From contig JABJGS010000031.1 of assembly GCA_018703155.1 (NCBI GenBank), forward strand, positions 1 to 50,023: a stretch of DNA of 50,023 nt, in the 5' to 3' direction. The stretch comes from Francisellaceae bacterium (GTDB lineage: Bacteria; Pseudomonadota; Gammaproteobacteria; UBA6186; Azoamicaceae). Positions 36,777-49,922 of the stretch are shown piece after piece (the first letter of the stretch is position 1; each line of letters starts with the position of its first letter). The translations under genes and the position numbers were made by a program. The notes under the pieces are model-generated. The model was not told where the DNA came from. It saw only the letters and a list, made by a program, of their open reading frames with translations, and did not search any database.

Positions 36777-38678
36777 ATGACTCAAGATAAACAGACTTTC
36801 GATGTGATTGTTGTCGGCGGCGGACATGCTGGAACCGAGGCAGCTTTGGCTGCGGCTCGAGGGGGCGCGCAAACGTTGCTTATTACTCACAACATAGACA
36901 CGATTGGCCAAATGTCTTGCAATCCTGCCATTGGCGGTATTGGCAAGGGGCACTTAGTGAAAGAGGTGGATGCTTTGGGTGGGGTCATGGGCTCCGCTGC
37001 AGATAAAAGTGGGATCCATTTTCGGACACTGAATAGCTCGAAAGGTCCAGCTGTTCAGGCAACGAGGGCTCAAGCTGATCGAGTGCACTACAAGTCTAAT
37101 ATTCGCATGGAGGTAGAAAACCAGGAAAACCTTGATGTATTTCAGCAGGGGGTCGAGGATCTTATTGTTGAGGGGGAGCGAGTTCTTGGCGTTGTGACTC
37201 ATATGAATTTGAAGATATATGCCAATTCTGTTGTGCTTACAACCGGAACCTTTCTTGGCGGTGTTATTCATGTAGGTGATTTTAAATCTCAGGGTGGTCG
37301 TGCTGGCGATGCGCCATCAAATGCACTGGCCAAAAGAATTCGTGCACTGCCATTTGCTGTTGGACGCCTAAAAACTGGCACTCCACCTAGGCTTGCGGGA
37401 ACCAGTATAAATTTTGCTAAACTGGAAGCTCAAGCTGGGGATGTGCCCATGCCTGGTTTTTCTTTTTGGGACCAAGGGTTGCAGAATCTTGAACAAAAGC
37501 ACTGTTTTTTAACCAAAACTACTGGGTTAACAAAAAAAATAATTGAAGAAAACATCCATCGTTCAGCAATGTATAGTGGAAATATTGAGGGGGTTGGGCC
37601 AAGGTACTGCCCTTCAATTGAAGATAAAATAGTTAAATTTGCTCATCGAGAACAGCATCAAATATTTCTTGAACCTGAGGGGTTGATGACCAATGAGTTT
37701 TATCCTAATGGGCTGTCGACAAGCTTGCCATATGAAGTTCAAGTTAAGTTTATACGAAGCATTATTGGTCTTGAGGAAGCAAAAATAACAAGGGCTGGGT
37801 ATGCTATCGAATATGATTATATTGACCCCAGATCTTTGCTTCCGACCTTGGAAACAAAATATATATCAGGGTTGTTTCTGGCTGGGCAAATAAATGGGAC
37901 AACGGGTTATGAGGAGGCTGCTGCACAGGGTCTTTTAGCCGGGATAAACGCTGCTAGGCGCGCCAACGGCAGAGGACAGTGGCAGCCATTGCGTTCTCAG
38001 GCATATATAGGTGTTTTGGTGGATGATCTTATTACGTTGGGGACAAGTGAGCCCTATCGTATGTTTACTTCAAGAGCGGAGTATCGTCTTGCTTTGCGAG
38101 AAGATAACGCCGATCAGAGGTTAACGATGCTTGGCTATGAGCTTGGGGTTGTGCCTCACGCAAAAAAGAAAATGTTCCAGGAGAAGTTGGCGCGTATAGA
38201 CGAGGTAAGTGCGGCTCTTGCAAAGATCATTGTACAGCCAGGTACACCAGGGGCCCTGTATATAGAAAATAAGACAGGGGTTAAAATGCTCCGAGAATAT
38301 TGGGCTAAAGAGATATTGAAGCGACCAGAGATTAGTTTTGTGGACATCAGGGCTATAGGCAAAGATAAATTCCTTAACATGGGCGATGACGTTGTGCGCC
38401 AGGTTGAAATAAATGTAAAATACGAAGGTTATTTGAAGCGACAGCAAGAAGAAATTGAAAAATTAAAGAGTCAGGAGTTTATGGAAATTCCGTTAAATTT
38501 TGATTATTCAGCTATTTCAGGGTTGTCAAATGAGGTCGTTGAAAAACTGAGCCGGCACGCCCCGACGAGGCTTGGTGCTGCTTCTCGTATTGCAGGGGTA
38601 ACTCCGGCCGCAATATCCCTTTTGGCTGTGTCGATAAAGAGATTGCAGCGGGAGGCTAAAATAAATGAACCAGCATGA
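36777..38678 (+). CDS. mnmG: tRNA uridine-5-carboxymethylaminomethyl modification enzyme MnmG (GidA)
   Basis: 633 residues (E. coli MnmG: 629). It is the FAD-dependent partner of Mnm[24 protein letters not shown] is the FAD-binding motif; [34 protein letters not shown] with its catalytic Cys region, [22 protein letters not shown] and [15 protein letters not shown] are all diagnostic. The C-terminal helical domain ([26 protein letters not shown]) binds MnmE. It overlaps rsmG by 14 bases, in the usual mnmE-mnmG-rsmG order of gammaproteobacteria. Confidence 0.98.
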   Translation: MTQDKQTFDVIVVGGGHAGTEAALAAARGGAQTLLITHNIDTIGQMSCNPAIGGIGKGHLVKEVDALGGVMGSAADKSGIHFRTLNSSKGPAVQATRAQADRVHYKSNIRMEVENQENLDVFQQGVEDLIVEGERVLGVVTHMNLKIYANSVVLTTGTFLGGVIHVGDFKSQGGRAGDAPSNALAKRIRALPFAVGRLKTGTPPRLAGTSINFAKLEAQAGDVPMPGFSFWDQGLQNLEQKHCFLTKTTGLTKKIIEENIHRSAMYSGNIEGVGPRYCPSIEDKIVKFAHREQHQIFLEPEGLMTNEFYPNGLSTSLPYEVQVKFIRSIIGLEEAKITRAGYAIEYDYIDPRSLLPTLETKYISGLFLAGQINGTTGYEEAAAQGLLAGINAARRANGRGQWQPLRSQAYIGVLVDDLITLGTSEPYRMFTSRAEYRLALREDNADQRLTMLGYELGVVPHAKKKMFQEKLARIDEVSAALAKIIVQPGTPGALYIENKTGVKMLREYWAKEILKRPEISFVDIRAIGKDKFLNMGDDVVRQVEINVKYEGYLKRQQEEIEKLKSQEFMEIPLNFDYSAISGLSNEVVEKLSRHAPTRLGAASRIAGVTPAAISLLAVSIKRLQREAKINEPA

Positions 38679-39294
38679 ACTAGGGTTGCAACTATCTGAG
38701 TGGGGCCTTGAGCTTGGGGTGGTGATTAATGAAAAGCAAGCCCAACAGCTGATTTTGTATATAACGGAGCTGATCCGCTGGAACAAAAAGTTCAATCTTA
38801 CTGCAATAGAAGATCCCAGGGATGCGATCTTAAAGCATATTGTCGATTCGCTTAGTATTGTCCCGCATATTCCTGATGGCTCTAGGGTTATTGATGTTGG
38901 AACTGGTGCCGGGCTCCCTGGTCTTGTTGTCGCACTAATGTGTCCACATGCCAACATTACGTTGTTAGATAGCCAGCAAAAAAAAATTCATTTTGTACAA
39001 CACGCAGCAACAACGTTACAATTAAAAAATATTAACGTGGTTCATGCAAGGGTTGAGCTGTACCAGGATAGTGTAGGCTTTGATATCATTACATCCAGGG
39101 CGTTTGCAAGTATTGACACTTTTTGTAAAACCACGCAACACTTGGTTGCTAAAGAAGGCCTTTGGTTGGCAATGAAGGGAGCTTTTACTGAGCAGGAAGA
39201 AAGTCTGTTGCCAGGGGAGCGCAAGGTTGTCAATATTCAGAGGTTACAGCTTCCAGGTTCTGGAGATCAGCGGAGCTTGGTTTTTATAGGTTAA
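38665..39294 (+). CDS. rsmG: 16S rRNA (guanine-527-N7) methyltransferase RsmG
   Basis: 209 residues (E. coli RsmG: 207). It methylates G527 of 16S rRNA with SAM. The SAM motif [19 protein letters not shown] is at about 74-92, [24 protein letters not shown] precedes it, and [12 protein letters not shown] is the conserved later motif. It is in the mnmG-rsmG-parA-parB row, with overlap to mnmG and 17 bases to parA. Confidence 0.97.
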   Translation: MNQHELGLQLSEWGLELGVVINEKQAQQLILYITELIRWNKKFNLTAIEDPRDAILKHIVDSLSIVPHIPDGSRVIDVGTGAGLPGLVVALMCPHANITLLDSQQKKIHFVQHAATTLQLKNINVVHARVELYQDSVGFDIITSRAFASIDTFCKTTQHLVAKEGLWLAMKGAFTEQEESLLPGERKVVNIQRLQLPGSGDQRSLVFIG

Positions 39295-39311
39295 GTAACT
39301 AGGAGAGTTTT

Positions 39312-40145
39312 GTGGGTTGTAAGGTTTTTGCTTTTGCAAACCAAAAGGGCGGTGTTGGCAAAACAACAAGTTGTGTAAACATTGCGGCAGGACTTGCGTT
39401 TGCAAAGAAGAGGGTCTTGCTAATAGATCTAGATCCACAGGGAAATGCTACCATGGGCAGTGGCGTAGATAAGATTCTTGCGCACCCTACAGTTAACGAA
39501 GTGTTGCTGGGTAGCAATACAATGAAAGAGTCTATAGTTGGCCCAACGGCGGCTAACTATGATGTTTTGCCTGCAAATGGAGATTTAACCGAGGCGGAAG
39601 TGAGCTTAGCTCGGAGTGATTCTAAGAATGCTCATGAAATTCTTAAGTCGGCAATATCTGGGATTGCTTCTGAGTACGATTTTATTTTGCTTGATTGTCC
39701 GCCCTCCCTGAATATGTTGACCGTAAATGCCATGGTCGCATCAACGTCAGTGATTATTCCAATGCAATGTGAATACTATGCTCTTGAGGGGCTTACAGCG
39801 TTGCTTGGTACTATGGAACAGATTCAGAACTCAGTTAATAAAGATCTATATCTTGAGGGCATCCTGTTAACAATGTATGACCCTCGCAATCGCCTGGCAC
39901 TAGATGTTGCAGCACAGCTAAAAGAACATTTTGTTGGAAAGGTTTTTAAGACGCCGATCCCGAGAAATGTTCGCCTTGCAGAGGCCCCAAGTCATGGCGT
40001 TCCCATTTTAATTTATGATCGAGGCTCTAAGGGAGCAGGTGCTTATTTAGCCGTTGCGGGAGAATTAGTTCGTAAACATAAAACGATTGCATTGAAGGCG
40101 AAAGCCGCTCCAAGTTTGGAAGCAACAGCCGAGTTTGTTGCGTAA
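39312..40145 (+). CDS. parA: Chromosome partitioning ATPase ParA (Soj)
   Basis: 277 residues from GTG at 39312, with AGGAG at 39301-39305. A deviant Walker A ATPase that moves ParB-parS complexes and so segregates new origins. FANQKGGVGKTTSCVNIAAGLA is the deviant Walker A with its signature lysine, VLLIDLDPQGNAT follows, and YDFILLDCPPSLNMLT is Walker B. RNVRLAEAPSHGVPILIYD near the C-terminus is typical of chromosomal Soj/ParA. parB follows after 21 bases. Confidence 0.97.
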   Translation: MGCKVFAFANQKGGVGKTTSCVNIAAGLAFAKKRVLLIDLDPQGNATMGSGVDKILAHPTVNEVLLGSNTMKESIVGPTAANYDVLPANGDLTEAEVSLARSDSKNAHEILKSAISGIASEYDFILLDCPPSLNMLTVNAMVASTSVIIPMQCEYYALEGLTALLGTMEQIQNSVNKDLYLEGILLTMYDPRNRLALDVAAQLKEHFVGKVFKTPIPRNVRLAEAPSHGVPILIYDRGSKGAGAYLAVAGELVRKHKTIALKAKAAPSLEATAEFVA

Positions 40146-40166
40146 AATTATAGGGATGACACGGCT

Positions 40167-41108
40167 ATGGCTGGAAAGCGAAGAGGTTTAAGTAAGGGGC
40201 TAGAGTCCCTTTTGACTGGCAATACTTTGAAAGAAGCTACAGAGGAATCTAAGGTAGCGGGGCGTTCGTTTGTGAAAAAGAGCCCGGAGCTTGGCGCCGT
40301 TGATTTAGATGTGCCAAAAAAAGTAGCATCTGATGGCGGGCGAAGATTAATCAGTCAGTTGCGTCCTGGACGGTTTCAGCCGAGACGAAATATCCCAGAA
40401 GAGGAGTTGGAATCATTAGCTGAATCAATTAAGCAGCAGGGGATTTTACAGCCAATAATTGTAAGAGAGTTAAAGCAGGGGCTTTATGAAATTTTGGCTG
40501 GCGAGAGACGTTGGCGGGCAGCACAAAAGGCTGGTTTGAAGGAAGTTCCTGTTGTTATTAAGGACGTCTCAGATAAAGATGCCCTAGCTATTGGTATTAT
40601 TGAGAATATTCAAAGAGAAGACCTCAACGCACTAGAAGAGGCAAAAGCTCTGGAGCGATTATGCAAAGACTTTGAGCTTTCACACCAGCAGGCGGCACAG
40701 CTTGTCGGCAAATCAAGGGTTGTTGTTACAAATTTATTGCGGATCTTGAATCTACGACCAGAAGTTAAAATGATGCTTGAGCGTGGAGAGCTAGATTTGG
40801 GGCATGCTAAAGTTCTTTTGGCCGTGACAGGCCCCCAGCAGATTGATGCAGCTCAGGTCGTTGTAAACAAGCAGTTGAGTGTTAGGGAGACTGAGGTGTT
40901 GGTGGCCAACATTGCCAAGGATGGAGTCACCGGTACAACAACAGCTCCACGCCCAGTGGATCCTGACATTAGAAGATTACAAATATCTTTGTCAGAGAGC
41001 CTGGGGGCCAAAGTAAGCATTAATCACAACAATAAAGGTCGAGGTAAAATTGAAATAAAATACTCAAGCCTAGATGAGCTTGAAGGTATCCTTGGACATA
41101 TAAAGTAA
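40167..41108 (+). CDS. parB: Chromosome partitioning protein ParB (Spo0J)
   Basis: 313 residues. It binds parS, spreads as a CTP-dependent clamp and recruits ParA and SMC-type condensins. The N-terminal domain has LRPGRFQPRRNIPEEELESLAESIKQQGILQPIIVRE and the CTP-binding GERRWRAAQKAGL. The central helix-turn-helix is LSHQQAAQLVGKSRVVVTNLLRI; LGHAKVLLAV follows, and the C-terminal dimer domain ends KIEIKYSSLDELEGIL. The likely targets, three parS-like sites, lie in recF about 12 kb away. A gap of 87 bases precedes atpI. Confidence 0.97.
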   Translation: MAGKRRGLSKGLESLLTGNTLKEATEESKVAGRSFVKKSPELGAVDLDVPKKVASDGGRRLISQLRPGRFQPRRNIPEEELESLAESIKQQGILQPIIVRELKQGLYEILAGERRWRAAQKAGLKEVPVVIKDVSDKDALAIGIIENIQREDLNALEEAKALERLCKDFELSHQQAAQLVGKSRVVVTNLLRILNLRPEVKMMLERGELDLGHAKVLLAVTGPQQIDAAQVVVNKQLSVRETEVLVANIAKDGVTGTTTAPRPVDPDIRRLQISLSESLGAKVSINHNNKGRGKIEIKYSSLDELEGILGHIK

Positions 41109-41195
41109 GGGGTTGGCTGGCTACGTGGTGGGCGGTTAACAAAACTGCAATGGTTCTGTATACTAGTCAGGGTGATTTATAAAGGAGTTTGAAAT

Positions 41196-42650
<1,455 letters not shown>

Positions 42651-42663
42651 TTAGGGAGATAAC

Positions 42664-43137
42664 GTGGAGTTAAACCGCACAATGCTAGGGCAAATGATAA
42701 CGTTTGCCATATTCATTTGGTTTACGATGAGATTTGTTTGGCCTGTTTTGGCTGTGGTTTTAGATGAGCGACGGAAAAAAATTTCCGATGGGCTAGCTGC
42801 AGCTGAAAAGGGAACAATGGCTCTCGTTGAGGCAGAGAAGCAAATTGACCAAAAAATGAAGGAGATTCGTCGTCAAAGTCATGAACTCTTGTCTAACGCT
42901 CATAAAACTGCGTCAGAAATTATTGAAGAGGCTCGGCTTGTGGCGGAGAAAGAAAAAGATAAAATAGTGGCGATGGGGCAAGAGCAGCTGACAAAATCTT
43001 TACAGCAAGCCAGGGTCGCATTGCAGCAGGAGTTAGCACTTTTGGTTGTTGAGGGGGCAAAACAGTTACTTTCTCGCGAAATCAAACAATCAGATCACAA
43101 TAAGATGCTTAAGGACTTGACGGGAAAATTGCAATAG
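42664..43137 (+). CDS. atpF: ATP synthase Fo subunit b
   Basis: 157 residues (E. coli: 156), starting with GTG at 42664. One N-terminal membrane segment (MLGQMITFAIFIWFTMRFVWPVLAVVL) is followed by a long charged coiled coil (ERRKKISDGLAAAEKGTMALVEAEKQIDQKMKEIRRQ). It forms the peripheral stalk with delta. It lies 13 bases after atpE and 13 bases before atpH. Confidence 0.96.
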   Translation: MELNRTMLGQMITFAIFIWFTMRFVWPVLAVVLDERRKKISDGLAAAEKGTMALVEAEKQIDQKMKEIRRQSHELLSNAHKTASEIIEEARLVAEKEKDKIVAMGQEQLTKSLQQARVALQQELALLVVEGAKQLLSREIKQSDHNKMLKDLTGKLQ

Positions 43138-43150
43138 GGGTTGCTGGGTA

Positions 43151-43693
43151 ATGACAGAAAAGATAACGATTGCCAGGCCTTATGCCAAAGCAATTTTTGC
43201 TGTAGCTCAAAAGGGTCAAAAGGTTGTAAAAATACAGCAAGAGTTATTGTTGCTGAGCAAAATGTTAGAGCAAGAGAAGGTGGTTGATTTTATTGATAAC
43301 TATTTGTTGCCCCCCGAAGAAAAGGCTCAAGTATTTGAGAGGTGCTTTGGTGACATTTTGTCTCAAGAAACAGTAGGTTTTATACGTATTTTGGCAAATG
43401 TTTCTCGGATAAGGCTAATGAAGCAAATTCATGAGCTGTTTGTTGATTACCGGCGTACTGAGGATGGGATAATTGCTGTTGATGTGATTTCTGCATTTAC
43501 ATTTTCCGCCTCTGGGAAGAAAGAATTTGATAGCATGATGCACAAACTTTTCAATCTAAAAATAGAGTCAACATATTCAACAGATGAAACATTAATGGCT
43601 GGAGTTATTGTGAGAACCAAGCAGTCAGTTATAGACTGTTCTTTAGTTGGGCAGTTAGAGAAAATGGGGCAAGATCTTTGCGTGGCCATATAG
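43151..43693 (+). CDS. atpH: ATP synthase F1 subunit delta
   Basis: 180 residues (E. coli: 177). It joins the b-stalk to the top of F1. The opening TIARPYAKAIFAVAQKG matches the family, as do GFIRILANVSRIRLMKQIHELF and the late MAGVIVRTKQSVIDCSLVGQLEKM. Expected position between atpF and atpA. Confidence 0.95.
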   Translation: MTEKITIARPYAKAIFAVAQKGQKVVKIQQELLLLSKMLEQEKVVDFIDNYLLPPEEKAQVFERCFGDILSQETVGFIRILANVSRIRLMKQIHELFVDYRRTEDGIIAVDVISAFTFSASGKKEFDSMMHKLFNLKIESTYSTDETLMAGVIVRTKQSVIDCSLVGQLEKMGQDLCVAI

Positions 43694-43715
43694 ATTTAAA
43701 AAGAGGATATAATTA

Positions 43716-45272
43716 ATGAAAACTGAAGCACCATTAAAGCCTTCAGAAATTAGTGAGCTGATCAAGGAACGCATTGCCGGCTTTCAAGGGCAGGCAAAAG
43801 AGCTAAATGAGGGCACAGTAATAAGCTTGCAAGATGGAATCGTGCGGATATATGGCTTAGAAAAAGCACAATATGGAGAGCGGTTACGCTTTGAGGGTGG
43901 CGCCTCTGGAATATCTTTAAATCTAGAGCGTGACTCTGTCGGTGCAGTTGTTTTGGGGGCTGCCGATGGAATATCAGAAGGTAGTAAGGTTTACTGTACT
44001 GGGGAAGTCTTGGGGGTACCTGTTGGCGAAGCCCTTCTCGGGCGAGTTGTAAATGCTTTGGGCGAGCCTATTGATGGCCGCGGGGCTATCAAAACTACAG
44101 AAATATCTCCAATAGAAAAGGTAGCGCCAGGGGTTATTTGGCGACAATCCGTCGATCAGTCACTGCCAACCGGCCAAAAAGCAATTGATTCTATGGTTCC
44201 AATTGGTCGAGGACAGAGGGAGCTGATTATTGGTGATCGGCAGACAGGAAAGAGCGCAATTGCAATTGATACGATTATTAACCAGAAAGGTACTGGGGTT
44301 AAATGTATTTATGTAGCTATTGGCCAAAAAGCCTCGTCTGTTGCCAGTGTCGTGCGGAAGCTCGAGGAACATGATGCGCTTAAACACACAATAATTGTTG
44401 CTGCGTCTGCGAGTGACTCTGCTGCACTACAATATGTTGCTCCGTACAGTGGGTGTTCCATGGGGGAGTATTTTCGTGATATTGGGGAAGATGCTCTTAT
44501 TGTTTATGATGATTTGACAAAGCAGGCATGGGCTTATCGGCAAGTGTCATTGCTTCTGCGTCGGCCACCAGGTCGAGAAGCATATCCCGGAGATGTCTTT
44601 TATTTACATTCTAGACTTTTGGAGCGAGCGGCAAGAGTTAACGCTGATTATGTTGAAAAAGCGACAAATGGGCGTATTAAAGGGCGAACAGGGTCGTTGA
44701 CAGCGCTGCCTATCATTGAAACGCAGGCTGGTGACGTTTCTGCTTTTGTGCCAACAAATGTAATTTCAATCACTGATGGCCAAATATTTTTAGAAACAGA
44801 TTTGTTTAATTCTGGTATAAGGCCGGCAATCAATGCGGGTCTTTCAGTTTCTCGTGTTGGGGGAGCCGCACAAACAAAAATTATTAAGAAATTAGTTGGT
44901 GGTGTGCGATTAGCTTTGGCTCAGTACCGAGAATTAGCCGCGTTTGCACAGTTTGCGTCAGATTTAGATGAGACAACAAAAAAACAATTAGATCGTGGGC
45001 AGAGAATGACTGAAATGATGAAGCAAAAGCAATATCAGCCACTGAGTGTGTTTGAAATGGCAATTTCATTATTTGCTGTTGATAAAGGGTTTTTAGATAA
45101 TGTTGAAATAAAAGATATTGTTGAGTTTGAGGTGTGTTTGCATAGATTCTGCAAAGATGGCCATAAAGATTTCATGAGTGAAATTAATAAAACTTTTAAC
45201 TATAACGATGAAGTTGAAGCTAAGATGGCACAAATAATTACTGAGTTTAAAGATACACAGTCTTGGGGATAA
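43716..45272 (+). CDS. atpA: ATP synthase F1 subunit alpha
   Basis: 518 residues (E. coli: 513). It is the non-catalytic nucleotide-binding subunit. The P-loop is [16 protein letters not shown] at about 169-184; [26 protein letters not shown] precedes it. [24 protein letters not shown] and [29 protein letters not shown] (with the alpha-subunit arginine in the catalytic site, SRVG) are clear. It starts 22 bases after atpH and is followed by atpG after three bases. Confidence 0.98.
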   Translation: MKTEAPLKPSEISELIKERIAGFQGQAKELNEGTVISLQDGIVRIYGLEKAQYGERLRFEGGASGISLNLERDSVGAVVLGAADGISEGSKVYCTGEVLGVPVGEALLGRVVNALGEPIDGRGAIKTTEISPIEKVAPGVIWRQSVDQSLPTGQKAIDSMVPIGRGQRELIIGDRQTGKSAIAIDTIINQKGTGVKCIYVAIGQKASSVASVVRKLEEHDALKHTIIVAASASDSAALQYVAPYSGCSMGEYFRDIGEDALIVYDDLTKQAWAYRQVSLLLRRPPGREAYPGDVFYLHSRLLERAARVNADYVEKATNGRIKGRTGSLTALPIIETQAGDVSAFVPTNVISITDGQIFLETDLFNSGIRPAINAGLSVSRVGGAAQTKIIKKLVGGVRLALAQYRELAAFAQFASDLDETTKKQLDRGQRMTEMMKQKQYQPLSVFEMAISLFAVDKGFLDNVEIKDIVEFEVCLHRFCKDGHKDFMSEINKTFNYNDEVEAKMAQIITEFKDTQSWG

Positions 45273-45275
45273 ACT

Positions 45276-46145
45276 ATGGCAAATGCCAAAGAGATCAGGG
45301 CAAAAATTAAAAGCATTAAAAGCACGCAGAAAATTACCAAGGCCATGGAAATGGTTGCTGCTAGCAAAATGAAAAAAGCTCAAAATAGAATGTTTGCATC
45401 ACGACCTTTTGCGCAAAGAATTGAAGAGGTTATTGCACACGTAAGCTCTGGTAATCTTGAGTATCAGCATCCGTTTATGCGGGCACCTAGTAAGATCAAA
45501 AAGGTTGGATATATTATTGTATCTACAGATCGTGGCTTATGTGGTGGCTTGAATGTAAATATGTTCAAAAAAGTTATTATTAACCTGAAGATGCAACAAG
45601 ATTCTGATTGTGATGTCGCGCTGGGAATCATTGGTAAAAAGGGAAATGTTTTTTTTAAAAAATTTGGATGTGAAATTAGCACATATACTTTTGGTTTGGG
45701 GGATGCCCCTCTCTTGAAGGATTTGATGGGTGTAATAAATGTTTTCACCTCAATGTTCAAATCCAAGGGCGTAGATGAGGTTTACTTGGCTCACAATCGA
45801 TTTATAAACACAATGCAGCAAGAGCCGCAGTTAACGAAGTTGTTGCCCATTGAAAAGCCTGCTAGAAAAAACAGAGAAAATAGTTATGAGTGGGATTATA
45901 TTTATGAGCCAGAACCTGAAGTGTTGCTGGATAAATTGCTGCACAGCTATATAGAATCAATGGTTTATCAGGCTGTTGTGGAAAGCATTGCCTGCGAGCA
46001 GGCCGCAAGAATGGTGGCAATGAAGAGCGCTTCTGATAATGCTAGTGATTTAATCGATGAGTTTCAATTAATGTATAACAAGGCAAGGCAGTCTGCGATT
46101 ACTCAGGAGCTATCTGAAATCGTGGCTGGAGCTGCAGCTGTTTAA
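45276..46145 (+). CDS. atpG: ATP synthase F1 subunit gamma
   Basis: 289 residues (E. coli: 287). It is the rotating central shaft. The N-terminal helix is AKEIRAKIKSIKSTQKITKAMEMVAASKMKKAQ; STDRGLCGGLNVNMFK and the C-terminal helix AMKSASDNASDLIDEFQLMYNKARQSAITQELSEIVAGAAA are diagnostic. It lies 3 bases after atpA and 21 before atpD. Confidence 0.97.
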   Translation: MANAKEIRAKIKSIKSTQKITKAMEMVAASKMKKAQNRMFASRPFAQRIEEVIAHVSSGNLEYQHPFMRAPSKIKKVGYIIVSTDRGLCGGLNVNMFKKVIINLKMQQDSDCDVALGIIGKKGNVFFKKFGCEISTYTFGLGDAPLLKDLMGVINVFTSMFKSKGVDEVYLAHNRFINTMQQEPQLTKLLPIEKPARKNRENSYEWDYIYEPEPEVLLDKLLHSYIESMVYQAVVESIACEQAARMVAMKSASDNASDLIDEFQLMYNKARQSAITQELSEIVAGAAAV

Positions 46146-47543
<1,398 letters not shown>

Positions 47544-47552
47544 GGGGCGAAT

Positions 47553-47966
47553 GTGAATACATTTGAGTTGTCTATTGTAACCGTTGAAACTGAAATTTTT
47601 TCGGGTGTTGCAACCAAGCTATTTGTTACTGGGATTGAAGGTGAGCTTGAGATACGTTATGGTCATGCGCCATTATTAACATCCTTGGCACCAGGGCCCT
47701 TGTGGTTTGAAGATGTTGATGGTCGAGAAGAGGGGCTTGTAGTTTTCGGGGGGATGCTAGAGGTGCAACCTAAGAGAACTATTATTCTTGGTGACTCAGC
47801 CATTCAGTGTGAAGAAATGAATGAGCAGGCAGTTAAATTAGCTATTAGTCAGGCCGAACAATCAATGAGCGGTGGTGGTGATGGCAAAATTGATTATACT
47901 AAGGCTCATTCGGAGTTGATGTTGGCCTTAGCGCAGCTAAGGGTTATCAGAAAGCTTAGAGGGTAA
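47553..47966 (+). CDS. atpC: ATP synthase F1 subunit epsilon
   Basis: 137 residues (E. coli: 139), starting with GTG at 47553 in a GGGGGCGAATGTG context. An N-terminal beta sandwich (FELSIVTVETEIFSGVATKLFVTGIEGELEIRYGHAPLLTSLAPGPL) is followed by two C-terminal helices (AQLRVIRKLRG end). It couples F1 to the c-ring and restrains ATP hydrolysis. Last gene of the operon. Confidence 0.96.
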   Translation: MNTFELSIVTVETEIFSGVATKLFVTGIEGELEIRYGHAPLLTSLAPGPLWFEDVDGREEGLVVFGGMLEVQPKRTIILGDSAIQCEEMNEQAVKLAISQAEQSMSGGGDGKIDYTKAHSELMLALAQLRVIRKLRG

Positions 47967-48401
47967 TGTACATTACAAGAATTTTTTTGTTTGATTCTGT
48001 TGTTAGAATGTAGAATTAAAATAAAGAAATTCTTGGTTCCTACTTCTGGTGTTGCGATCAAAATTTCAAATTTAATCTAGTTAGATGTTGTAAATTATAT
48101 ACCTTTTATACTTCATGGTTTGGATGAAAACATGCCATTAATCTGGCCGTGATGTTTTTGTTGAAACCTCAGTTCAAAAGTGGAATGCCAAATAAGATGT
48201 TTTTTGTACAAAGAGCATTAGTGAAAAATCGTGTCCTTCCGTAAGCCTATCATAGGCATGGTCTTGTGTGTGTAAGGGCATGAAAACTCTAGAAAGATCT
48301 GTAAATATCTTTAACATGGCATATGGAAATATTAACCCGGAAATCCAGCAGAAATTTCAAAAGTATTGGCTGCGGCGTGCGGAATGTGAGCGCGTCTAAT
48401 G
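47967..48401. other. Gap between atpC and the methyltransferase gene
   Basis: 435 bases with no gene recognised. ATTCT-GTTGTT-AGAAT near 47994-48009 is a weak hairpin that could end the atp transcript, and GCCTATCATAGGC at 48245-48257 is a perfect short palindrome of unknown use. Both are modest. Confidence 0.4.
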
Positions 48402-49262
48402 TCAGGTTGATGTTTGGGTGTTTTTTTCCATTACAACAATCATGTCATGTCCCATGTTTAACCTTTTCACTATAGGGTTCAATGCTTCAGAGACTATTTT
48501 TAACAGCCGATATGTTATTTTCGAAGTGTTAGCTCTATATGCAAATCGATTGTTAATAGTTACATTGCTGCGGATCCTAAGGTTAACAGTTTTTGCTAAC
48601 ATAGCCATTGATTTAGGATTGAAAAAGCTAATGTGCCCGCCATGCGCACCTATTGAAAAATAATCCCATTTATTTCTTAAGCATCTAACAGTTAAGCTTT
48701 TACTGTTGCCGGTGCTAATAAGGAGGATCCCTCCAGGCTTAAGAACTCTATAGATTTCTTGCATTAATAGTTTAGGCTCTTTTAAGTGTTCAATAACCTC
48801 AAATAAAGTAATAGCATCAAAAGAATTATTTGCATATTTGGCTTGCTCTAAAGTTCCTGCAACGACATTTAAACCAGATTGTTTAGCTGTGTTTGCAGCT
48901 TGTTTTGCAGGCTCAACACCAAAAGTTTTAAAACCTAAACTGCGAGCTGAATTTAAAAATGCTCCGCTGGAGCAGCCTACATCTAAGAGCTTGATTTCTT
49001 GAGCTGGAGCCCCAATGGCTGAAGTTATTTGAGCAAGTCTTTTTGAATGTAGTCGGTATGCTCTTTTTTTATTGTTAATGCTTGGGGTTGTGCCATGTGC
49101 AACATCAAACTCAGTCATCGATTCATGATATCTATTCTCTGTGCATTGACTGATTAGTTGATCGCATAATGAGCACCCCAAAAGATTACCCTCAGGCATA
49201 GAAATATTTGTAGTTACAAGGGTTGATTCACAGCCTACCGGGCATGTTGATAAATATTTCAT
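48402..49262 (-). CDS. Class I SAM-dependent methyltransferase with N-terminal cysteine motif
   Basis: 286 residues from the ATG at 49260-49262, which has AGAGG five bases upstream; the frame is open to a GTG 11 codons earlier without such a site. The N-terminal CPVGCES...GCSLCDQ pairs could bind zinc. The Rossmann core has LLDVGCSSGAFLNSARSLGFKTFGVEP (motif I and the acidic end of strand 2), FDAITLFEVIEHLKEPKLLMQEIYRVLKPGGILLIST (motifs II-III). The C-terminal part ends NMGHDMIVVMEK. This pattern is common in methyltransferases of glycan or polyketide-like pathways; the substrate cannot be told. It is opposite to the atp operon and stands alone. Confidence 0.82.
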   Translation of the reverse strand: MKYLSTCPVGCESTLVTTNISMPEGNLLGCSLCDQLISQCTENRYHESMTEFDVAHGTTPSINNKKRAYRLHSKRLAQITSAIGAPAQEIKLLDVGCSSGAFLNSARSLGFKTFGVEPAKQAANTAKQSGLNVVAGTLEQAKYANNSFDAITLFEVIEHLKEPKLLMQEIYRVLKPGGILLISTGNSKSLTVRCLRNKWDYFSIGAHGGHISFFNPKSMAMLAKTVNLRIRSNVTINNRFAYRANTSKITYRLLKIVSEALNPIVKRLNMGHDMIVVMEKNTQTST

Positions 49263-49922
49263 GGAAGCCTCTGTCTTTTGTTCGTGCCCGAGCACTTTAG
49301 CATGCCTGACCGCGTTGGCTCAAGAGAAAGGTAACTACAGAAGTTGCCTATGGGTGAATTATAAAAATGGACATATTTCCTGGCAATTAGAGAAATATTT
49401 ACGGTAAGTAGGGTTCGAGAACAGGAATGCTAGATGAGCCAAGTTTTTTCCATAATTCCAGCGCGGTGCGCGAAAGTGTAGGTTCCCACAAGATGCTTAA
49501 TACCAAGTATCTTGAAGTTGGTGGGGGGCATTGAGGGGGGAATTAATTTATCTGTTGAGCAGTAGAGGCCGCTGAGTCAAAGTGATGCCAATACTTTAAA
49601 TATCATAGACATAACAAAAGCTTTACCAGCAAAGTGCGGTACTAGATAGATGGATACAGGGGGTAAAGATAACTTGCAGCAAGAAAAAAGATACCTTGTT
49701 TAATGAAAATTTCCGGTAACATGTGGTTGGTGGTTACAGGTGTTATCGCTAAGACATGACCTGGATTATTAGAAAAAATAATAAGTTTTAGTGGAAAATT
49801 AGAGCTGGGTGTTGATAGACATTGCTTACTTGGGTTCTATTAGATTTATACTAAGTCATTGCCGCTACAATAATCAATGAAAAGCCTTAGACAAAAGAAA
49901 GTCATACGTGAGCTAGGGCTGT
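49263..49922. other. Long gene-free stretch
   Basis: 660 bases upstream of the methyltransferase gene. All six frames are broken and I find no tRNA or mobile element pattern. It may be a decayed region. The promoter of the methyltransferase should be near 49280-49340 but is not obvious. Confidence 0.4.
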